From an uncultured Oscillospiraceae bacterium (GTDB taxonomy: Bacteria > Bacillota > Clostridia > Oscillospirales > Oscillospiraceae), in NCBI GenBank assembly GCA_947627085.1, contig CANQUO010000142.1, forward strand, positions 1-5,447: a DNA stretch of 5,447 nucleotides. The letters run 5' to 3'. Both the position numbers and the translations under genes were made by a program. The notes beneath the pieces were generated by a model, which was not told the DNA's origin, did not search any database, and saw nothing but the letters and a program-made list of their open reading frames with translations. Below, piece after piece: positions 1-5,371 of the stretch. Positions within the stretch are counted from its first letter, which is position 1. The number at the start of each line of letters is the position of its first letter.

Positions 1-1
1 T

Positions 2-73
2 GTCCTGACTAACCATGTTGGCGGTGGACTATTGTTTGTCCATGGTTTGACCGGGAACGCCAAGTCGAATTAG
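2..73 (+). CDS. Possible C-terminal tail of an upstream gene (partial, unidentified)
   Basis: An open frame enters from the left edge and ends at TAG 71-73, giving about 23 residues with a hydrophobic, glycine-containing stretch (G-L-L-F-V-H-G-L-T-G, residues 9-18). The other two + frames close within the first 12 bases. I do not recognise the protein, and 23 codons are too few to prove coding. The same stretch has overlapping inverted repeats (AACCATG 11-17 with CATGGTT 41-47; TGGAC 25-29 with GTCCA 38-42), so it could equally be a structured non-coding sequence or the end of a repeat element. Confidence 0.2.
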   Translation, partial: VLTNHVGGGLLFVHGLTGNAKSN

Positions 74-110
74 GATTTCCTTTTTGGGGGGGGCACGGCC
101 CACCCCCTAC

Positions 111-128
111 CCCCTCCCAAGGGAGGGG
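111..128. repeat. Short C-tract/G-tract hairpin
   Basis: CCCCTCCC (111-118) and GGGAGGGG (121-128) are perfect complements separated by AA; the outermost seven pairs would form with a 4-nt loop. It is preceded by CACCCCCTA, so the element reads as a string of C blocks closed by one G block. No T tract follows, so it is not a typical intrinsic terminator. Confidence 0.6.
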
Positions 129-178
129 CTTATTGTGCGGGATATTGGGGGTGCGGCAAGGAGCGGGGGCCTCGCTTC

Positions 179-222
179 CTCAGTCGCCTGCGGGCGACAG
201 CTCCTCCTACGAGGAGGAGCCA
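179..222 (+). repeat. Two-hairpin repeat, CTCAGTC...GACAGCTCC...GGAGCCA family, solitary copy
   Basis: The skeleton CTCAGTC (179-185), GACAGCTCC (196-204 region) and GGAGCCA (216-222) matches the four units found between glgB and glgP. Stem I is GTCGCC (183-188) with GGCGAC (193-198), loop TGCG. Stem II is GCTCCTCCT (200-208) with AGGAGGAGC (212-220), loop ACG. The arms of both stems differ from the downstream copies but pair perfectly. From memory, similar elements are common in intergenic regions of Oscillospiraceae genomes; I have not checked this. Function unknown. Confidence 0.7.
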
Positions 223-229
223 GAGTTTA

Positions 230-336
230 CGCCTGCGGGCGGGACGAGGGACGGGGGCTCTAATCCCCCCTGCCCCCTTTTCCAAAAAGGGGGTATCCGC
301 GCGGCGGGGACGGGGGTTGCGCCTGCGGGCGGGACG
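230..336 (+). repeat. 17-bp direct repeat pair, 90 bp apart
   Basis: CGCCTGCGGGCGGGACG occurs at 230-246 and again, identically, at 320-336, an offset of exactly 90 bp. The repeat contains the small inverted repeat GCCTGCGGGC and is followed by G-rich sequence in both places. The segment between the two copies contains the hairpin at 273-293. This may reflect a local duplication that has since diverged, or two insertions of the same short element. Confidence 0.6.
273..293. repeat. C5T4/A4G5 hairpin
   Basis: CCCCCTTTT (273-281) pairs with AAAAGGGGG (285-293) around the loop CCA, a 9-bp perfect stem. It sits between the two 17-bp direct repeats. TATCCGC follows on the right, so there is no downstream T tract to support a + strand terminator. 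Confidence 0.6.
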
Positions 337-343
337 GGGGGAG

Positions 344-426
344 CGGGCGGGTTTGGAACCCGCCCCTACGGGAGGATTGGGAGATTTTTCGATAATTGGC
401 GTAGGGGAGGGTTCTAAACCCTCCCG
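344..426. repeat. Inverted pair of a 27-bp hairpin element
   Basis: Copy A is 344-370 and copy B is 400-426 on the opposite strand, separated by 29 bp. Read in the same orientation they agree at 24 of 27 positions. Each forms a 9-bp stem with a 3-nt loop (A: 345-353 with 357-365; B: 405-413 with 417-425), followed by the conserved tail CCTACG. Of the three differences, one lies in the loop and the other two are the two sides of a single base pair (C-G in A, A-T in the orientation-matched B), so the stem is preserved. Confidence 0.75.
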
Positions 427-431
427 TTTTT
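405..431 (+). terminator. Intrinsic terminator-like hairpin before the glg promoter
   Basis: GGGAGGGTT (405-413) and AACCCTCCC (417-425) form a 9-bp stem with loop CTA, followed by G and five T (427-431). This is a good factor-independent terminator on the + strand, likely ending any transcript arriving from the left. It is built from copy B of the inverted 27-bp repeat, so the terminator shape may be incidental to a repeat insertion. A second weaker hairpin lies just downstream. Confidence 0.55.
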
Positions 432-436
432 AATAA

Positions 437-459
437 GCGCCGTTAGGCGCAACCTTTTT
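437..459 (+). terminator. Weak second hairpin with downstream T run
   Basis: GCGCC (437-441) pairs with GGCGC (446-450) around GTTA. The run of five T (455-459) starts four bases after the stem (AACC between), which is further than in an efficient terminator. It may back up the hairpin at 405-425 or may have no role in termination. Confidence 0.3.
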
Positions 460-507
460 GGAGGGGTGGGGATTGTGCAATGTTTGCAAAAAGGAGGGGA
501 GAAAATT

Positions 508-588
508 GTGATAACAGTAAAAAATAACGAAAGCGGGGACCTAAATCAACCGGAAAACGGTGGACAAATCCTTCGGCATGGTGTATAA
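508..588 (+). CDS. Candidate small ORF, 26 codons, upstream of glgB
   Basis: AAGGAGGGG (491-499) lies 8 nt before GTG 508, and the frame stays open for 26 codons to TAA 586-588. The predicted peptide begins M-I-T-V-K-N-N-E-S-G and is polar, with no signal peptide, membrane segment or run of one amino acid that would suggest an attenuation leader. I do not recognise it. Its stop codon lies inside the predicted -10 box of the glgB promoter, so it could only be translated from a transcript that starts further upstream, for which I see no clear promoter. It may be a real microprotein, a decayed gene remnant, or chance; the strong Shine-Dalgarno match is the main argument for it. Confidence 0.25.
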   Translation: MITVKNNESGDLNQPENGGQILRHGV

Positions 589-589
589 T
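561..589 (+). promoter_or_regulatory. Sigma-A (sigma-70) type promoter for glgB
   Basis: TGGACA (561-566; five of six bases of TTGACA) is separated by 17 bp from a perfect TATAAT (584-589). Transcription would start near 595-597, leaving a leader of about 57 nt before the glgB start. Nothing comparable was found before glgP or glgC, so this is the likely promoter of the operon. No strong operator is visible; a partial catabolite-control-like sequence overlaps the -35 box but fails in its right half. Confidence 0.75.
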
Positions 590-652
590 GTCATAAGCTA
601 TTATGGACCTGAGTGTTTTTACATATGAAAAAAGGAAAAATGAGGTGGAATT

Positions 653-2533
653 ATGCTTTTGACAAACGATCAGCAGTGGGAATTTGCCGAGGGCACCTGG
701 TCCCACGCGTATGAGGTATTTGGCGCTCACAGGGAGAACGTGGACGGCCAGGACGGCTGGAGCTTCACGCTCTGGGCACCCGGGGCAAAATCCGTGCGCC
801 TCACCGGCTCCTGGTGCGACTGGGTCCCGGACAGGCACTACATGGAGGGCGACGATAAGGGCATATGGCGCATCTTCATGCCGGGCCTCAACGCCGGGGA
901 GAGCTACAAGTACGTGGTGGAGGCGAAGGACGGAAGGCTCCTCTTCAAGGCCGACCCCTACGGCTTCGGGAGCGAGTGCCCCCCGGAGACGGCCTCCAGA
1001 GTGGTGGACATATATTCCTACGGCTGGACCGACGACAAGTGGATGGCAAAGCGCACAAAGCGGAACCACCGCGAACAGCCCCTCAATATATATGAGGTCC
1101 ATCTGGGCTCCTGGAGAAGGCACGAGAACGGGACGCTTTTAAGCTACCGGGAGCTTGCGGAGACTCTGGTGCCCTACGCCGTGGATATGGGCTACACGCA
1201 CATCGAGCTCATGCCGGTGATGGAGCACCCATTTGACGGGAGCTGGGGCTATCAGCTCACGGGCTACTATGCCCCCACCGCCAGGTACGGTGAGCCGAAG
1301 GACTTTGCCTATTTTGTGAACGCCGCCCATATGGCGGGCCTTGGCGTCATACTCGACTGGGCGCCGGCCCATTTTTGCCGGGACGCCCACGGCTTGGGCG
1401 AGTTTATCGGCGAGCCCCTTTACGAGGGCGGCTCACATCCCCAGTGGGGAACATATAAATTCAACGTCAAGAAGGGCGAGGTCCGCTCCTTCCTTCTGTC
1501 CAACGCCAACTTCTGGCTGGAGCGCTACCACGCCGACGGCATAAGGGTGGACGGCGTGACGAGCATGCTGTATCTAAACTTCGGCATCGACGACGAGCGG
1601 CTCAAAAAGCACGCCCCAGACGGCACGGAGCACGACTACGACTCCATCGCGCTGGTGCAGAAGATAAACTCCACCGTGGCCCGGGAGCACCCGGACGTGA
1701 TGATGATAGCCGAGGAGTCCACGGCCTGGCCGCTGGTCACATACCCGCCCGACGACGGCGGCCTGGGGTTCCACTACAAGTGGGACATGGGCTGGATGCA
1801 CGACACGCTAAATTACATGAAAACGGACTTCCCGTATAGGCCCGGGAGCCACGGGGGACTTACCTTCTCCATGATGTACGCCTTCAACGAAAACTTCATC
1901 CTGGCCCTCTCCCACGACGAGGTGGTCCACGGTAAGGCGTCGCTCATCGGCCGTATGCCGGGGGATTACTGGCGGCAATTCGCGGGGCTTCGGTCCCTGG
2001 CGCTCTACCAGATGCTCCACTCGGGCGCGAAGCACAACTTCATGGGCGCGGAGATAGCCCAGTTTATCGAGTGGCGCTATTACGAGGGGCTTCAGTGGTT
2101 CCTCCTCGACTACGACGCCCACCGCAAGCACCAGCAGTACATAAAGGAGCTCAATCACCTCTTCACAAGCGAGAAGGCGCTTTACCAGTATAACTACACC
2201 TGGGACGGCTTTGAGTGGCTGGACGCGGACGACGCGAAACAGTCCATACTCACCTTCCTGCGCCACGGCAAAAAGCCCACGGACGATCTTGTGTGCTTAC
2301 TTAGCTTCGTGCCGGAGACCTACGACGAGTTTCGCGTGGGCGTGCCGAGGAAGGGCACGTATACGGAGATATTCAACTCCGACGACCAGCGCTTCGGCGG
2401 CTCGGGCAGGATAAACTCCGAGCCAATGGAGGCCGAGAAGATACCAGCCCACGGCAAAAAATACTCCGTGGTGGTCCGCACCCCGCCCATCGGCGGACTT
2501 GTTCTCAAGCGTTTACCGCCCAAAAAGGCGTAA
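653..2533 (+). CDS. glgB: 1,4-alpha-glucan branching enzyme (GH13, GlgB)
   Basis: GlgB cuts an alpha-1,4 glucan chain and transfers the piece to a C6 hydroxyl, making the alpha-1,6 branches of glycogen in the cytoplasm (EC 2.4.1.18). The protein is 626 aa, the size of single-CBM48 enzymes such as the Bacillus one and shorter than E. coli GlgB. Residues about 15-115 form the CBM48 domain (W-A-P-G at 41-44, TGSWCDW at 51-57, DPYGF at 101-105). The GH13 barrel follows: IYEVHLGSW 146-154, WGYQ 198-201, region I DWAPAHF 235-241, region II with R298 and nucleophile D300, region III IAEES with acid/base E354, and region IV SHDE with H421 and D422. The spacing of D300, E354 and D422 agrees with E. 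coli D405, E458 and D526. A C-terminal beta domain starts near 528. The ATG has GAGGTGG (642-648) just upstream. Region I carries Ala where Val and Gly are usual, and MGAE (463-466) replaces the common MGNE; neither should abolish activity. Substrate and reaction are family knowledge. Confidence 0.97.
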   Translation: MLLTNDQQWEFAEGTWSHAYEVFGAHRENVDGQDGWSFTLWAPGAKSVRLTGSWCDWVPDRHYMEGDDKGIWRIFMPGLNAGESYKYVVEAKDGRLLFKADPYGFGSECPPETASRVVDIYSYGWTDDKWMAKRTKRNHREQPLNIYEVHLGSWRRHENGTLLSYRELAETLVPYAVDMGYTHIELMPVMEHPFDGSWGYQLTGYYAPTARYGEPKDFAYFVNAAHMAGLGVILDWAPAHFCRDAHGLGEFIGEPLYEGGSHPQWGTYKFNVKKGEVRSFLLSNANFWLERYHADGIRVDGVTSMLYLNFGIDDERLKKHAPDGTEHDYDSIALVQKINSTVAREHPDVMMIAEESTAWPLVTYPPDDGGLGFHYKWDMGWMHDTLNYMKTDFPYRPGSHGGLTFSMMYAFNENFILALSHDEVVHGKASLIGRMPGDYWRQFAGLRSLALYQMLHSGAKHNFMGAEIAQFIEWRYYEGLQWFLLDYDAHRKHQQYIKELNHLFTSEKALYQYNYTWDGFEWLDADDAKQSILTFLRHGKKPTDDLVCLLSFVPETYDEFRVGVPRKGTYTEIFNSDDQRFGGSGRINSEPMEAEKIPAHGKKYSVVVRTPPIGGLVLKRLPPKKA

Positions 2534-2572
2534 ATAGAGGGCAAAAGCCCAAGGTCCCGCAAGGGGAGAAAA

Positions 2573-2858
2573 GGTGCGGAGCAGACCTGGGGAGGCCCCT
2601 TCAGTCTCGCTTCGCTCGACAGCTCCCCCGGAGGGGGAGCCAAAAAGGTGCGGAGCAGACCTGGGGAGGCCCCTTCAGTCTCGCTTCTCTCGACAGCTCC
2701 CCCAGAGGGGGAGCCAAAAAGGTGCGGAGCGGACTCGGGGGAGGCCCCTTCAGTCTCGCTTCGCTCGGCAGCTCCCCCAGAAGAGGGAGCCAGATAGGTA
2801 GGACCCCTCAGTCCGGGCTGTGCCCGGACAGCTCCCCTTTAAAAAGGGGAGCCAAAAA
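2573..2858 (+). repeat. Tandem array of four two-hairpin repeat units
   Basis: Units begin with GGT at 2573, 2647, 2721 and 2797 and measure 74, 74, 76 and 62 bp; another GGT at 2859 marks the end. Units 1 and 2 match at 72 of 74 positions (differences at 2614/2688 and in the stem II loop). Unit 3 is more diverged, and unit 4 lacks part of the GCGGAGCAGACC leader. Each holds the skeleton (C/T)TCAGTC...G(A/G)CAGCTCC...GGAGCCA. Stem II is perfect in unit 1 (2622-2629 with 2633-2640), unit 2 (2696-2703 with 2707-2714) and unit 4 (2831-2839 with 2844-2852), and shortened in unit 3 (2771-2776 with 2785-2790). Stem I is perfect only in unit 4 (2811-2818 with 2822-2829). A-rich sequence, not T, follows each stem II, so these are not + strand terminators. 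They may affect mRNA processing or stability between glgB and glgP, or be neutral. Confidence 0.85.
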
Positions 2859-2873
2859 GGTAAAAATTCATTC

Positions 2874-2879
2874 AAGGAG
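2874..2879 (+). promoter_or_regulatory. Ribosome binding site fixing the glgP start
   Basis: AAGGAG at 2874-2879 is 6 nt before ATG 2886. The glgP frame is open further upstream to a GTG at 2820, but the extra 22 residues would be encoded by repeat unit 4 and its flank, and that GTG lies inside stem I of the repeat with no Shine-Dalgarno sequence. The ATG at 2886 is therefore preferred. Confidence 0.88.
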
Positions 2880-2885
2880 ACTCAT

Positions 2886-5303
2886 ATGTTCAAGGACAAA
2901 AAGGATTTCACAAGACAGCTGGAGGCCGCCGCCATCGCCAATTACGGCAAGACCTTCGCAAAGTTAGAGCCAAAGCTCAAGTACAACACCCTGGCCAAGC
3001 TCATCGCCTCCGAAGCCCGGAACGTCCGGGTGTTGGCTGACACCACCCGTCAGGAGGAGAAGAAGCGCGTCTACTACTTCTCCATGGAGTTTTTGATGGG
3101 CAAGCTTCTGGAAAACTATATCATGAACTTCGGCACACGCGACGTGGTGGAGGAGGGACTTGCCGATTACGGCGTCACCATCGCGGAGCTGGCCGCCGAG
3201 GAGGAGGACGCGGGCCTTGGCAACGGAGGTCTGGGGCGTCTGGCCGCCTGCTTCATCGACTCCCTGGCAAGCCTGGGCTATATCGGCCAGGGCAACGGCA
3301 TACGCTACCGCTACGGCCTTTTCCACCAGCGCATAGTCAACGGCTGTCAGGTGGAGGACCCGGACAACTGGCTTGAGGGCGGCTACCCCTGGGAGATAGA
3401 GAGGCCGGAGGAGGCGGTGCTGGTGCGCTTCGGAGGCACGGTGGTGCACAAATATTCCGGCAACTCCATGAGCTATGAGTGGACAGGCGGCGAGGAGATA
3501 CTTGCCGTCCCCTACGACGTGCCCGTGGTGGGCTACGGCGGGAAGCTTGTGAATAACCTGCGGCTGTGGAGCGCCGAGCCGGCCAAGCAGAACTTCAATA
3601 TGGACGCCTTCAACCGGGGCGACTACGCCGGGGCCATGAAATTCCGCTCCGACGTGGAGGCCATAACGAGCGTCCTCTACCCCAACGACAACGCCGACCC
3701 CGGCAAGGTCCTGCGTTTAAAGCAGGAGTACATGTTCGTGGCCGCGGGGCTCAAATCCATCCTCCGGTACTATAAGCACGAGTATGGCAAGCACGCCTGG
3801 AAGCGCTTCCCGGAGCTCATAGCCATCCACACCAACGACACCCACCCGGCCCTGTGCGCCCCGGAGCTCTTGAGGCTCCTTATAGACGAGGAGGGCCTTG
3901 ACTGGGATACCGCCTGGGAGATAGTCTCAAAGTCCATCTCCTACACCAACCACACCATCCTCCCCGAGGCGCTGGAGAAGTGGCCCATAGACATGTTCCG
4001 CCAGCTCCTGCCCCGGGTATACGACTTCGTGGAGGAGATCGACCGCCGCTATCGGGAGTCCTTCGCCAAGAGCCGCGTGAACAACCAGGAGCTTCTGATG
4101 AACACCGCCATACTCTGGGGCGGACAGGTCCGGATGGCGAACCTGAGCATCATCGCCGGCCACGCCGTCAACGGCGTCGCCGCCCTCCACACGGAGATAC
4201 TAAAGCACGACGTTCTCAAGGACTTCTACACGCTGACGCCGGAGAAATTCAACAACAAGACGAACGGCGTCACCCACCGGCGTTTTCTGGCCCAGGCCAA
4301 CCCCACCTACGCCGCCCTCATCACCGAGGCCATCGGCGATAAGTGGTACACCGACGCCATGGAGCTTTCAAAGCTCAAGGAATTTGAAAACGACCCCGCC
4401 TTCCTTGACAAGGCCGCAAAGTCCAAGGCCCGCAACAAGCAGATACTGGCCAAATATATAAAGGACACCACCGGCATAATCGTGGACGCCGACTCCATAT
4501 TCGACATCCAGGTCAAGCGCTTCCACGCCTACAAGCGCCAGCTTCTTAACCTCTTCAAGATAATGGACCTCTACAACCACATCCTTGAGGACCCCAATTT
4601 CGAGGTGAGGCCCACCACCTTTATCTTCGCCGGAAAGGCCGCCCAGGGCTACGAATTCGCCAAGAACACCATAAGGCTCGTAAACTCCGTGGCGGACGTC
4701 ATCAACACAGACCCCAGGGTCCGTGGCAGGATAAGGGTCGTGTTCATACCCAACTTCTCCGTCTCCAACGGCCAGCTCATCTACCCCGCGGCCGACATCT
4801 CCGAGCAGATATCCACCGCCGGGATGGAGGCCTCCGGCACCGGCTGCATGAAGTTCATGATGAACGGCGCCATCACCCTTGGCACCCTGGACGGCGCCAA
4901 TGTGGAGATCGTGGAGCAGGTCGGGATCGAGAACGCCGAGATATTCGGCCTTAAGACCGAGGAGATCGCGGAGCTCAAGCGCAGCTGGAGCTACTTCGCC
5001 AGGGGCGAGTACGACGCCAACCCCAGGCTCCGCCGCGTGGTGGACCAGCTCACCGACGGCACCTACGCCAAGCTCTCCGGCGGCTTCGACAGCGTGTACT
5101 CCAACCTCATGAACTCCAACGACGAGTTTTATGTCCTCAAGGACTTCCAGCCCTACGTGGACGCCTGGCACAGGCTTGAGAACCTCCACGCCGACAAGCG
5201 GGAGTGGTACAAAAAGTCCGTCCACAACACCGCCTGCTCCGGTATATTCTCCTCCGACCGCACCATCAGGGAGTACGCCGAGGAGGTCTGGAACCTGAAC
5301 TGA
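2886..5303 (+). CDS. glgP: Glycogen/starch/alpha-glucan phosphorylase (GT35, GlgP)
   Basis: GlgP uses inorganic phosphate to release glucose-1-phosphate from the non-reducing ends of alpha-1,4 glucan chains (EC 2.4.1.1), with pyridoxal phosphate (PLP) as cofactor, in the cytoplasm. From ATG 2886 the protein is 805 aa, the normal bacterial size, without the extended N-terminal phosphorylation region of animal enzymes. Visible family motifs in order: GLGNGGLGRLAACFIDS 110-126; HTNDTHP 315-321; TNHT 354-357 with active-site H356; NKTNGVTHRR 457-466; VKRFHAYKRQ 543-552, giving phosphate/PLP-contacting K544, R545 and K550 (rabbit K568, R569, K574); and the PLP site EASGTGCMKF 648-657 with Schiff-base K656. 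C654 stands where Asn is usual, and A548 where many enzymes have Glu; the PLP signature as I recall it tolerates the first change. Placement between glgB and glgC implies co-expression of breakdown and synthesis enzymes. MalP-like specificity for maltodextrins cannot be excluded from sequence, but the operon favours glycogen. Confidence 0.96.
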   Translation: MFKDKKDFTRQLEAAAIANYGKTFAKLEPKLKYNTLAKLIASEARNVRVLADTTRQEEKKRVYYFSMEFLMGKLLENYIMNFGTRDVVEEGLADYGVTIAELAAEEEDAGLGNGGLGRLAACFIDSLASLGYIGQGNGIRYRYGLFHQRIVNGCQVEDPDNWLEGGYPWEIERPEEAVLVRFGGTVVHKYSGNSMSYEWTGGEEILAVPYDVPVVGYGGKLVNNLRLWSAEPAKQNFNMDAFNRGDYAGAMKFRSDVEAITSVLYPNDNADPGKVLRLKQEYMFVAAGLKSILRYYKHEYGKHAWKRFPELIAIHTNDTHPALCAPELLRLLIDEEGLDWDTAWEIVSKSISYTNHTILPEALEKWPIDMFRQLLPRVYDFVEEIDRRYRESFAKSRVNNQELLMNTAILWGGQVRMANLSIIAGHAVNGVAALHTEILKHDVLKDFYTLTPEKFNNKTNGVTHRRFLAQANPTYAALITEAIGDKWYTDAMELSKLKEFENDPAFLDKAAKSKARNKQILAKYIKDTTGIIVDADSIFDIQVKRFHAYKRQLLNLFKIMDLYNHILEDPNFEVRPTTFIFAGKAAQGYEFAKNTIRLVNSVADVINTDPRVRGRIRVVFIPNFSVSNGQLIYPAADISEQISTAGMEASGTGCMKFMMNGAITLGTLDGANVEIVEQVGIENAEIFGLKTEEIAELKRSWSYFARGEYDANPRLRRVVDQLTDGTYAKLSGGFDSVYSNLMNSNDEFYVLKDFQPYVDAWHRLENLHADKREWYKKSVHNTACSGIFSSDRTIREYAEEVWNLN

Positions 5304-5309
5304 GGTCAT

Positions 5310-5327
5310 AAAAGCCTCCGGGCTTTT
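5310..5327. terminator. Hairpin between glgP and glgC, possible terminator or attenuator
   Basis: AAAAGCC (5310-5316) pairs perfectly with GGCTTTT (5321-5327) around the stable-type loop TCCG, starting 6 nt after the glgP stop. The only T run (TTTT) is part of the stem, followed by CAATATTATC, so as an intrinsic terminator it is of modest strength and could work on either strand. With glgC starting 44 nt later and no clear promoter in between, partial read-through that lowers glgC expression, or a 3' stabiliser for glgBP mRNA, is the likeliest role. Confidence 0.5.
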
Positions 5328-5357
5328 CAATATTATCAAATAATTAAATATCCATAC

Positions 5358-5365
5358 AAGGAGGG
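5358..5365 (+). promoter_or_regulatory. Ribosome binding site for glgC
   Basis: AAGGAGGG at 5358-5365 sits 6 nt before GTG 5372. It decides for the GTG start, since the next in-frame ATG (5399) would fall inside the conserved nucleotide-binding segment. Confidence 0.85.
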
Positions 5366-5371
5366 TCAACT

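Larger units (their letters stand above)
74..500. other. Non-coding, hairpin-rich spacer upstream of glgB
   Basis: No convincing gene lies here. The stretch is strongly G/C-biased, with a run of eight G at 86-93 and many short G or C tracts. At least seven perfect or near-perfect hairpins follow one another: 111-128, 183-198, 200-220, 273-293, 345-365, 405-425 and 437-450. The one sizeable open frame (133-417) crosses all of these repeats, has low-complexity Gly/Arg/Pro content and lacks a ribosome binding site. The layout looks like an accumulation of small dispersed repeat elements between a previous transcription unit and the glg operon. Confidence 0.75.
2534..2885 (+). other. glgB-glgP intergenic region
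   Basis: These 352 bp contain no gene I can support. A small hairpin (GGGC 2539-2542 with GCCC 2547-2550, loop AAAA) comes just after the glgB stop, with no T tract. The tandem hairpin array fills 2573-2858, and only the last 27 bp, with the glgP ribosome binding site, are AT-rich. Open frames at 2574-2801 and 2722-2967 run through the repeats but change frame from unit to unit (a 74-bp period is not a multiple of three) and lack ribosome binding sites. No intrinsic terminator on the + strand and no convincing promoter for glgP were found, which favours co-transcription with glgB. Confidence 0.7.

Noticed and set aside
133..417. 94-codon + strand open frame in the upstream spacer
   Set aside because: It runs through several hairpin repeats, has Gly/Pro/Arg-rich low-complexity content, starts at TTG and has no Shine-Dalgarno sequence.
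552..565. Catabolite-responsive (cre-like) operator overlapping the -35 box
   Set aside because: The left half and central CG (558-559) fit the TGNAANCGNNNNCA pattern except the first base, but the final CA is displaced by one base, so the match is too poor to call.
625..714. Short ATG-started frame overlapping the glgB start in another phase
   Set aside because: It encodes only 29 residues, ends inside glgB, lacks a good ribosome binding site, and the GAGGTGG at 642-648 is placed for the glgB ATG.
443..1123. 226-codon open frame on the - strand over the glgB promoter and 5' end
   Set aside because: It covers the glgB promoter and CBM48 coding region, has no recognisable motif, and is explained by codon bias of glgB.
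2573..2858. CRISPR array
   Set aside because: The repeats are head-to-tail with no unique spacers between constant short repeats, and no cas gene is in view.
2820..2885. Longer GlgP starting at GTG 2820
   Set aside because: The added residues come from a hairpin repeat and its flank, there is no Shine-Dalgarno sequence for it, and ATG 2886 has an ideal one.
2574..2967. Two + strand open frames across the tandem repeat array (2574-2801 and 2722-2967)
   Set aside because: The 74-bp unit is not a multiple of three, so the same DNA is read in different frames in successive units; no ribosome binding sites, and the second runs into glgP out of frame.
4368..5369. 333-codon open frame on the - strand opposite the 3' half of glgP
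   Set aside because: It is antisense to a clear, conserved gene, is dominated by Val, Gly and Leu as expected from the complement of GC-rich third-position-biased codons, and shows no domain I recognise.
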